Position numbers and translations under genes: made by a program
Shown here: positions 1-11,200 of the stretch, one piece after another
How the letters are laid out: every line of letters begins with the position of its first letter
How positions within the stretch are numbered: the first letter of the stretch is position 1
The notes under the pieces: model-generated
The model's database searches: none
What the model was told of the DNA's origin: nothing
What the model saw: only the letters and a program-made list of their open reading frames with translations
Source: Vitellaria paradoxa
Lineage: Eukaryota; Streptophyta; Magnoliopsida; Ericales; Sapotaceae
Direction of reading: 5' to 3'
Assembly: GCA_019916065.1 (NCBI GenBank)
Contig: CM034239.1
Span: 44,222,663-44,286,662, forward strand
DNA length: 64,000 bases

Positions 1-12
1 ACCTCCAATAAT

Positions 13-160
13 GAGTGCATTTGGAGTGACAGTAAGTGAGACAAAATGAGATAAATTGTGGGTATGTAATTCGTGCAGTGAGATAAAAAATGAATAGTTT
101 TTAGAGTTTTTCAGTATTTTTCACTGTTTTTTAGAGTTTTTTGTCACTCCAAAGGGAGCC
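13..160. repeat. MITE of the 3-bp-TSD GTTTGG family, copy 1
   Basis: This is a 148-bp non-coding element. Its ends form imperfect terminal inverted repeats: GAGTGCATTTGGAGTGAC on the left, GGCTCCCTTTGGAGTGAC as the reverse complement of the right. It is flanked on both sides by AAT, a 3-bp duplication. It carries the internal core gtaattcgtgcagtgag that recurs in four sister copies in this window. It lies within the NECAP-like transcription unit if that gene continues leftward. Assignment to the PIF/Harbinger-Tourist group is inferred from TSD size and TIR style. Confidence 0.6.
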
Positions 161-163
161 AAT

Positions 164-2208
164 GAAAAATGATCTCTTTCATCCAAAACTTTGTACCTTT
201 GTTAGAAAAGTAAATATTAATAAAATAGGAATTATATTATTGTGTAGATATTTATGATCATAACTATTTTGTTTCTTTTTATATTCCTCTTTCATTCTGT
301 ACAACTCTATCAATATAAAATAGAGACACCCAGCCCATTATTCTGGGTGTCCAGCGTTCCTGAATTTTCTATATCTCTTGTTTTCTATATTTTCATTGTA
401 TCTTGGGTTTTTGTGTTTGTATTGAGAAACCCTAACCACATTAATTCTTGCAGTTGTATCAAGAACCTTATTTTGTCCATCTTTTATTTAAAAGCCTGAG
501 TTCTTATGTCTACATTAAGAACCCTACCCATTGTTGCCCATCTTCAGTATCTCAATGTAGAGTCGCCAAATGAGCCAGCCAACTCACCTTGAGGGAAGCC
601 TCGCCAGGACACTAGAAACTTCACTAGTTGTTGACAACCTCGCTTTCGTAGTTAGTTGAGATAACCGTGGTTGCCATTATGATCAGTGTGGTAAATTAGT
701 TTTTGGATTCTCCATGATAATTCAATGGAATGTTATTATTCGAACATTGAGTTATCTTGAGGGTACCCGTGGCTGTGGCTTCTTGTATCAAAATCATGGT
801 TACACCTTGGATCAACTGCACTGGTTCTCCACATGATAGAAGATCCACTGCTAGATATTGTGTTTTCGTGGGAGGAAATTTAGTGTCATGGAAAAGAAAG
901 AAGTAAATAGTAGTAGATTGCTTCAGTGTGGAATCTAAACATCGAGCTGTGGCCATAAATCATGTTAACTAGGGTGGTTGAATCATAGCTTGGAAAAACT
1001 TGGCATTCCAAGTTACAGGATACTATAACTTGATTGTCACGCAATAGTTACACCTTATACACTAAAACCAGCTCCCAATACATATGACTTAAAAAATAAG
1101 GTGAACTAAGAAAAGATAATGGATTATCCAGGAGAAAGGAGTTGGACACTTGCCCAATGTGTCTTTATCCAACGTGTGTTACACTTGTACACCTACATCC
1201 CAGGTGTGTCCGTACTCCCTGGATACAACTTCCTTGGTTTAAGGTATTGGATCATCATATCTTAATGATGGGCTCGAACTCTAAGATTGAGTTGGCTTTA
1301 TAATCAACTTGGGACTAGCCAGGTCTCTGAACCTTCTTCAATTCAATTAGACCTGGGCTAGTTTTCAGACCTTGCTCATGAAGATATGTTATACGCAACT
1401 GATTCGTTATGTTTAAAGTAATAGTCAAGATGTGTACACTATCATGCCTCCAGCGTTGGCCCGAACATTTCTTGTTTAAAAACCCTGGTTGGCTTGTGTT
1501 CTTTACCCTTAGTTTTCAAGTGTTTCCCCAAGCACTTAAAGAAGTGGCCTGAGAAAGAGATGAAACTCTGGAGAATGATACCATTGGCAATATGATGTTT
1601 TTGAAAGAAATAAAAGAGGAGGATTTTTCAGGGTATGGAGGACTAGTTAATAAAGTCAGATGAGGCTTTTCCTCCTGAATATTTAGATAAAGCATAGTCA
1701 TCAATTTTGCAAAATCACATCAATTTTGCAAGACCAAGTTGTATTTCTTTTTTCTAAAAAGTCTGGTCAATGGCTTTTGCACAGGGGTGATCCGCCGTTT
1801 TTTGTCAAGGACGATATTTCGCCTAACATATTTTTCTACTAATATGGAGCATTTTTTAATGATATCCCTGATCAAAGTTGCATATCCAAAACAAGATGTC
1901 GCCACACTGACGAAAACATATAGCACATGCTAATGTTTGGTACTGCTAGAATGGGGTCGATAACCTACAGAGTTTTGGGATCAATACCTCACAGAGTTTG
2001 TATTTACAAGGAGTTTAAATAAGAGGATTTGGTTTAATTTATTTACTTCTAAACTAGTTTTAATCAATAGTAAATAAAATTTGTAAAAAAAATAATTATA
2101 ACTAAATAAGACCATGCTGGAAAATCATTAAAACATTTGAAACTAAAAGACAGTACAAATTTAAGGATAAAAATAGATATTGAAAAAGAAAGAAGCTTTA
2201 TAACTTAC
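164..2208. other. Presumed intron 5 of the NECAP-like gene
   Basis: Exon 5 of the NECAP-like gene ends with a good donor at 2208. The next expected coding block, continuing the PHear domain, was looked for on the minus strand down to base 1 and not found. The stretch is therefore read as the start of a long intron running out of the window. Apart from the Copia relic near 835-954 and one MITE, nothing recognisable was seen. Short open frames here lack family resemblance. Confidence 0.45.
815..960 (+). pseudogene. Relic of a Copia RNase H domain
   Basis: Read on the plus strand, 835-954 translates to DRRSTARYCVFVGGNLVSW, then a lysine-rich stretch, a stop codon, and a decayed ESKHRAVA. This is the well-known block of plant Ty1/copia RNase H (D-R-R-S-T-x-G-Y-C-x-F-x-G-x-N-L-V-x-W ... 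A-E-x-E-x-R-A). The stop, the Gly-to-Arg change in the GYC motif and loss of frame on both sides show a dead fragment. No LTRs were found around it. Similarity may extend weakly to about 1100. Confidence 0.7.
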
Positions 2209-2240
2209 CAATGTTCTCTTCTATGCGAAGAACAAAGTAT
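2209..2240 (-). CDS. NECAP-like gene, exon 5 (32 nt)
   Basis: A second 32-nt exon encodes (R)YFVLRIEENI plus one base. The acceptor is ccttgcag and the donor is the consensus gtaagt. The family continues with a GRxRHAFIGLGF-type block, which is not present in the remaining 2.2 kb to the left. Confidence 0.88.
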
Positions 2241-5200
2241 CTGCAAGGAAAGAAATACTGAACTTCAGACATACACATTCTAGAGATATAAAAAAAAAAA
2301 AAAAAAGTGTCCATGCTTTTTTAGGCCGTCATTTAACAAAAATGATTGGTCAAGAATCCACAATATAGTCTAACTTATGGTTTGGTTATAGATGGACTTC
2401 ACCTGCTACTATCAATTACGGGCTCCACTGGATGTGGCTCTCCATCCCTCAAGAATGCTCTAGCATAAAGTTCTCCTATTTTAAAAACAACGGATAATTA
2501 ATAAACCATGTATTGACAACGAGATAGAGTATTCCACGACTTCCACGACTTCATAAACAAAAATAGCTTCACCTGTTGTCTTATCTTCGAGCCTTATAAT
2601 GCACTCTTCACCCTTGCTAATAACCTTGAGTGTCCCCTCCCACGCCCATTTATTGACATTCCACTCATCAGCCCTACAAAGAAGTTGATAAAAATATAAA
2701 TCTCCAATGATTCAATCTGTGTAATAATTTCATCAGCAAGCATTGAAGAGTATATATGAGTGTATCTGTTGCACAAAGCACAGATACGCTTGCATAGAAG
2801 ACAACAAAAGGACAAATGGAAACTTACAACTGTATAAAAGGAAGGGTTTGTCATGGCAATTGGAAGTCTGAATTCATTACTCCTATGATATTAAGCAATT
2901 GAAGTTAAGGAAAAGTAAAATAGAAAATGGTGTGAAGTCCTATTTATGAGCTGGTATAACAAGGAAAATAATATTCCACGCCTTTTAATTCTAGAAGACT
3001 CAGACAAGGCAGCCCACAGCAGTAAATTGCTTATCAGCTGACATCAGAGGGTGTCCCAGTCAATTGCTGACCGAGAGGTAAAGTGCGAAGCCAGCAGGGA
3101 AGAATAGGTATTTCATGTTTTTTTTTTTTTTTTTTCGAAAGATAAATTCAAATGATGCATGTTTATTTAACAAAGATCACTTACAGGCCCATCCCCCATT
3201 CTGATACTGTTTACTTGTTGCTCTACGGCTGATTGGCAACAATCAACATAGGCCAAGTAAGGTGTCCAGAATTCTGTCTCCATGTTTGGGAAGACCATCA
3301 GTGACAAGTTCATTCATACTACTCACAACTGCGAACTCTTTTCTACTTTCATATCATAGTTTGGTAAGATACCACTGGAACAGTCACTACTTCTTGATAT
3401 TAATTTTCTTCTCAATAACCACTAACTCTGGAAGAAAAACAAAACGGTTGCATCCATTCAACCCAATTACCTTTTGAGTTCTTATCTTGCTCTTGTTGCA
3501 TAGATTGATTGCCTAACTATAATTTTATTTAAAAGGCATCAAGGGGATGCCACCAATTAAAAAGATATTATTAAAAGAAAAGAAAAATATTATTAAAAGA
3601 CATTAAGGGGATGCCACCAATTAAAAAAAAAAACCAAAAAAAAAACAATATTAAACTTCCATTTTATCTGTAAAGGACATGTAACTATGCAATTCTAGTT
3701 ATTTATCCCCCTTGAAAGCCAATCTATATCTATACTACTATAAAGTCTGAATGTTTAAAAAACTTTTATTGGACACTTATACTCTTTTATTTTTCTACAA
3801 TTTCAATTATATCTAATTATATTCCCTAATCAATAATTATTACTCTCACATTCGTAACCAATTTTCATGCAAATCCAATTATATCCAGTTATATTCCCTA
3901 ATCAATGATACATTTGAAAAACTTTTATTAGACACTCATACCCTTCTATTTTCATACAATTTCAGTCATATCTAATTATTTTTCCTAATCAATGATTATT
4001 ACTCCCACATTCGTAACTGATTTTCATGCAAACCAAATTATATCCAATTATATTTCCTAATCAATGATACCCTTTTATTTTCATGCAATTTTAGTTATAT
4101 ACAATTATATTCCATTATTCTCATCTTCATAACCAACTTTTATTCAAACCAAATTATATCCAATTATATTTTTTAATAATGATGATTACTTTTCAGTTAT
4201 CCATCAAAGACTTTTCAAATGTTCATGGACATAATTTGATATTTTTATTTAATCTACATTTCTATTTATCATATAACTTCTTATTTTTATTTTTCATATT
4301 TTAATAAATTGTTATTTAAAACATAATAATAATAATAATAACTAGACAAATATTATTAAATCTACATTTCTATTTATCATATAACTTCTTATTTTTTTAT
4401 TTTTTTTATGTTTTAATAAATTTTAATTGAAAAGATGATTATTATTATTATTATTAAACAAAATAATGCAAAAAAATCAATCTATTAAATAACCAAACCA
4501 AACCAAACCAAACCTTTTCCCACTAGGTGGGGTCGACTATATGGATTTTTCGACGCCAATTTGATCTGTTTAGGGGCATGTCCTCCGATAAATCTAGGTA
4601 GGTTAGGTCATGTTTAATGGTTTCTTTCCAGCTTCTCTTGGGTCTTCCTCTACCTCTCCTACTCCTGACAATCTTCATACTTTCACACCTTCTAACAGGT
4701 GCCTCTGCTGGACGCCTTCTAACATGGCCAAACCATCTTAATCTATTTTCTCTCATTTTATCTTCAATCGGTACTATTCTTACTTTACCCCTAATCTCCT
4801 CGTTCCTCATCCTATCTTTCCTTGTAATCCCGCACATCCACCTTAGCATCCTCATCTCCGCAACTGCCATCTTCTGACCATGATTATACTTTACTGCCCA
4901 ACACTCTGATCCATATTAACAAATAACACGTCCTTTATTATTTTTATTATTAGACAAATAAGTGATATATCTTAAAATCAAATTGTAATATTGTTTATTA
5001 AAATTATATATATTGTAATATTATTTATTAAAAAAATAAACAATATTAGAAATTAAAGAAATTGGTAATGGATAACATAGACAAGAGACGTGGTTATTTG
5101 AAATGATTTATTTTTTAAGTATTGCACATATTACTCTTTTCAATTTAAAAATACATAATTTAAAATAATAAACAGTTATAAAAATTAAAAATATCCATTA

Positions 5201-8200
5201 AATTATGAGATATGGCAATAATAAAATAACTGCAGATAGAATTTAGAAGAAACAAAATACATAAAAAATTTAAAAAAATATTGAGTCCAAAATTAAACAA
5301 AATAATGCAAAAAAAAAAAATAATTATCCTATTAAATAAATATTTTAATTTATTAACATTAATTTATAATTATATAATCTAAAAGAATTAGTATTGTACA
5401 TAATTACTACTTATTCACAATATTATTCAAACAAAAATGTTCATTGATATCACTTAATATTTTTATTTAATTAACATTTCTATTTATCATATAACTTCTT
5501 ATTTTTTATTTTTTCTATTTTTAATAAATAATTAGGTAATTTCAATTAAGCACTATTAAATGTTTGATATTTATTAAATTAGGTAATTTGATATTTATTA
5601 GATTATGGAATATATTTTTATCTAAAATAGAATACAAATACACATGAAATTCTATTATACATAGCAAATTAAAATAAGGGTATAAAATAGCATTTACACC
5701 CAAAACAACTACTAGAATTTTATTATGATAACTTTTAATTATTATTAATATGGTTGGGAATGATTGTTTGTTAGTTTCTATTGGGTCATTATGGATAAAG
5801 ATGATTTTGTTATATTTATTTCTATTAAATGATATTATTTTATATTGAAATTATTTTTTCATTTATGTATTTACTTTTTTCTTTATGTATTTATTTTTTT
5901 GACTTATTTTTTAATAGGTTCATTAAAATATATAAAGTTTGATTTTTTTTATTCGAACTTTCATCTCATTTTAATTCATAGTAAAACTTTCACCAGAAGT
6001 GGAGTGACTAAAAAGCATAAGATAGACCACCAGAAGTGGAGTGATTGGAAGGCAGAGGACAGACCAATCAAGATAAAATGGCTGTTTGTCATCCTTGATT
6101 TTTATTCTATTCGAAATTCTAATTCTTTGTGTTGTCCCCAAGGACTCAAAAAATTAGTTGATTATTTTGTAAAAAACCCTACATGGTGACGTATGTTTTG
6201 CTGTTAATAATTTGTTGAATAACTTTTTTTAACTTTTAATTTTCATCGATAATGACTTACGGTGTTTTTTTAAATTTTTTTAATAATTTTTTAATGAATA
6301 CGAATAATATAAATTTAAATTTTTTTGTATCTAAACCAAACTTACATTGCAGGCGTGACCAGCCGCACAACAAAACTTTTATTTGACTAGCAATACCTAA
6401 GTCCCAACTAAAAACTAATAAAAAACAAAAGAAACAAAGGGAAAAAAGATAATTTAATTTTTGTATGAAAAATATTTAAAAAATTAGTGGATCCACTTTT
6501 TAACTTCCCCAAATAAAAAGTGGGAAAGAAAATTCTTTCTCTACCTTTCTTTCCCTTTATTTTTGCCTTAAACCAAACTCAACATTAAAAAATAATTAAC
6601 CCAATGAAGTACTTTTTTTAGCATAAGGTTGTTTGATTTTATCTAGCACGGAGTCAACGCATTGTCTATGATTGAAATATATTGGATTTAGTTGATTGCA
6701 TTGCATGTTATCCTTGAAAACATACATTTTGGATACTAATCAGCAATAGGTTTGAAGTTGTATGTAAAATTTTATTTCTTTGAGGTGTGATTCCTATTTT
6801 TGAATGAATTTTGGACCAATATGTTTTAAAAACAAATTAAATAAATTGTTGTATGTTTTGCTTATGTTACAAAAATGACTTAGCTGTAAAGAAAAATCTA
6901 ATCTAGCAGTTATTAGATTATGATGAAATTGTTCTTCACAAAATCTTTGATAGTAGCAGTGAGTAAAAATTATTATGGTGGCGAAACTAATTTTATACCA
7001 TATAGTAGAAATATATTGTTACTTTTCTAATTTTGTGGATTAGCCGATAAAATGAAATAATGTAAACATTATGGGCATACATTATATAAAATTTCATTTT
7101 AGGTTTGATTTTTTCACAAAGGGTGCGTTTGGAGCAACAAAAATAATAAAAAATATGGTTTGGGTAAATTTTTTAACGTTTGGTGCGCAACCACCAAACC
7201 ACGTTTTTTAGAGATAAATAGTGGAACTTTTTAACTTTTGCGTCAGGTTTTTGGAGAGAAAAACAGTCCGAACGATTTTTTTTGGCCTGTCAAAATGGTT
7301 TTGTATCAAAATTTATTGAAAATCATTAAAAGATTTTTAAGATTTGTAGAGGAGTTAATGAAGTCTGTAAAAAAATTATTGGAGTTTGTAAAAAGTTGTT
7401 AGGATATGTAGATATATATAAATTTATAAAAACTTCACGAAGTACGAAAAGTACAAAATGGGTTAGAGAATTTTAGAGATTTTTAAAGTTTTTTAGTGAT
7501 TTTCATCACACCAAACACTCCCTAAATCAGCAAAGAGTTCCTGCTTCCAAGTTGAAATTTTCTCTTTTACATATGGTCTGGAGATATAAATGAAACTAAA
7601 AAAAAAGAAAAAATTAATGTAAAAAGGATATACAGATACTACCATAGATTTATTTATTAAAATTATTTTAAATTTTAATTTTATTATTTTTTAATTTAAA
7701 TGTATAAAATAAATAGTATACACTGAAATAGATTTATTTATTAAAATTAATTTAAATTTTAAATTTTTATTATTTTTTAATTTAAATATATAAAAAAAAT
7801 TAACATCCATGTGCAACGCTCGTTCATTACAACTAGTTGCACAAAATAGGCCAAAAAAAAAAAATGCTTTTCAACTTGTGCATAGATAATTCTATGTCCT
7901 GAAGAGTTCTTAGATTCCTTTTGCCCCATAACAACCATGCAACACAAGACAAAACTAGCCATTTAGGTTGTTCTCAAGTCTTTTCTGAACTCCTGTTCCC
8001 CACAAGTCTCAAAGATATTTTTCACCTTATAAGGAAAAACCCAATTCATACCAAACCAGGATGATGCAACACTCCACAGATCATTTGCCCACTTAGCTCA
8101 CTATCCTTCTTACATAAACTACACCAACTCACTTAAATATCTCAACTTACAATGAGATTATCAATAATTAGAATCCTCTCATGAATCACCCACCATGCAA

Positions 8201-11200
8201 AGAAAGCAATCATTGGAGGCGTATCAACATTTGTTACATTTCAGGACTCTTGTCCATGGACAATCCACCTCTAAGCTACTCATAAGAACATTAAGGAATG
8301 ACATAACCTGAAAAATCCTAGGTTTGGATGCAGCCCAAAGAAGTTTATCCTCCCCTTTCCTAACCTTACTGGAGTACATTTGAACCAAATCCAAAAAACT
8401 AATAAACAATCATGAAGGTTCTATCTAGATTAATATTCCAATTAACAATAAACCCATCCAAAGACAAATATTCTACCATTGTGGCTTCCCTATCCCATGC
8501 TAAATCATATATTGCAAGGAATATATCCTTAAAACATTGTTCTTCAATCCAAGGATGATAGTCAAAATTTGAGTCTATTCCTCCCCACAACAACCGTATC
8601 AATCTTTCCAATTTAAACCACACCATCCAAATTCATGTCCGAAGAGATAATCACCCAATGAATATCCATATTTTGCTACCACCACCACCCTCCAAAACTT
8701 CTCCCACAAACAAATCTCCACAGCCATTTCGCAGAAAGAAACTCATTGAAAATTTTCATATTGAGAATGTTGATGCCTCTGGCTTATGGGCAGACACACT
8801 ATATTCTAATCACTCGAATGATATTTAAACTCTTTCACAATACCCCCCCCCAACCACCCAAAAAAAAAAAAAACACTCTTTATAGCTTCTCTAATCTCTT
8901 CACCACAAATACTGGAACCTTGAATATAGATAAAATAAGTCGGTACACTAGATATAGTGCTCTTTAAAAGAATAAAACTTGCACCTTTAGATAGATAAAG
9001 TTTCTTCTACCCAGCGAATCTTCTCTAAAGCTTTCCAATCACCCCATTCCAAACATTTTTTGCCTTAAAGAAAATCCCAAAGGCAACCCCAAATATAATA
9101 ATGGAAGAGAGCTAAATTTACACCCCATAACTAAAATCAACATTTCTGCATCTTGTATCTCACAAACTGGAATCAACTCTAGTTTAGCAAGATTTACTTT
9201 CAGACCAGATACTATTTCAAAACATGAAAGAACGCATCTGAGATGTCTCAACTACATTACATCAAACCCATATAAATAAAAGAGAAAAGTGAACTAACAT
9301 TACATTACCGTGTGGAACACGTGTAGCAATTTTTCCTATGCTAACTTGGTTGATTTCCATCAATATAAATGAGACAAGATTTTGGTGAATCTTCCCACTT
9401 AAGTCATGTCTCTATTTTCCTATCTCAGTAACCAACAGATTAGGGAAGCTTCAAATGGACTTTCTATACGATGGCATTAGTGAAGAGTTTAAGTACCATA
9501 CTTTGGAACGGGGACAGGTATAAGGAAGCTTAAGGGTTTCAACAAGGTCATGTTAGGAAAGAGGAGGAAGTTTGGAGTGTAAAGAAAAAGTTTGTGAAGC
9601 GAAATGGTGGCAAAGAAATATGGGACTTAATGAAGCGGGTGGTCTAATTGTGATGTTAGACAGCCTGATAGGGTGGGATCTTGGAATGGCATTATGAGGG
9701 GTAGAAGGGTTTTGATAAGTTTATTTCTTTTAAGTTTGGCATTGGTTGGTAGGTGAGATTTTGGTTGGATAATTGGCGTGGACTAGAGGTAATCAAAGTC
9801 AGGTTCGGACAAGGGTATAACAGCTTTAGTCTAATAGCCATTGTCGAGGCCCGACCAAGCCCAGTGTTTAGGCTTTCAAAATATCCCAAGCCCAACCCTA
9901 AAATACAAATAAATTACAGTGGGAACTAGGTTCTATGAAAGCTTTAATTTGCTGTATGATTGTCCAATCTCGAGGAAGGGAAGGATGCCTTGCGGTAGAA
10001 CATGCCAATCTTGACACATAGCAAATCTTTCTTGGAAGTATGACAACACTTCTAAGGGAGCTTTTTTTTCTCGAAAAAGAATTTGGAAAACCAAGGCACC
10101 CCTAAAGATGGCTTTCTTTGTATGAAGGCATCTTGAAGGGAAATTTTGACAACTGACATTTTGAGAAAGCCTAAGAAATTTATTGTGAATTGGTGCTACA
10201 TGTACAAGAAGATCGCAGATTCAGTGGATAATCTCCTTGTTCATTGTCTAGTGGCGACGTATATTTGAAATATGGTGCTTTCACGGTTTGGGTTGGATTG
10301 GCTATACATTCTTCTATTGTGCCTTTGATGGCTAGTTGGGATTGTGGATGCCTTAGACGGCCGGATAGGAGATTGGGGAAGTTATGCTTTACAAGTGATG
10401 TGAAACATTTGTAGGGGACAAAACCATAAAAAAGCTTTTGACGGTGAGGTATCTTGGTTTATAGCATGAAGGGAAGTGCTTTCGTTTTCTATTTTCTTGG
10501 ATGTTTGAGTTTTATTTTTTCTTGCTCTTTTGTATATGCCTATAAATATATAGGCCTAGAGGGTCCTTGGGAGAAATTATACGTTGGTTTTAAAAGGGTT
10601 GCACCAAGGCATGGTTTTCTTATATAGAGTTACATAGTTATCAAAAAAGAAGGATTGCCATTAAAATATTCCCCTATTGTCAAGCAAGGGAGTTATCAGT
10701 AGCTAACTTATTAAAACCATCACCCAGTCTTTGCCCAAAAAGTTTTCAGTTCTCATATTTTCCATCTCTTATATCTTTTGATTTTTTTTTTCCTTCTTTC
10801 TTTTATTTTATTTTTTATAAGGCTTTGTTAAGTTGATGTTTGTCTCCATCTGGACTTAGAAATCATGAATGATTTTAAATCATTAATATCAGAACAAAAA
10901 TAAAGTCAAGTTACAATCAAAATGCTTACAATATATTATTCTATAATATTTATCTAAAGGAAAGAATTATTACATCTACAAAAAACAAATAAAATAACAA
11001 ATTTTATATTTAAATTCCCTTAAATGTGAAGGTGAACACATTAAAAAAACGAGAAGAAAGAAATTGATATATTTAAATTAAAACTTCAGAGTGAAACCTG
11101 TAGGAAGCAGCACTTTTCCTTGGAGGTATCTGCAAAATAATATGCAAGACGAAAGTTAATTTGACGTGGCTACAACATGAAGTCAGAAAACGGATAACAG

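Larger units (their letters stand above)
2674..11097 (-). other. 8.4-kb intron 2 of the NECAP-like gene
   Basis: The borders are a GT donor at 11097-11096 and a TAG acceptor ending at 2674. The phase (two bases before, one after) restores a conserved Arg. The interior holds an RTE LINE tail, a 159-bp tandem array, a MITE, an 85-bp duplication and two L1-type LINE relics, all annotated separately. The remaining sequence is very AT-rich with no recognisable gene. Confidence 0.8.
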
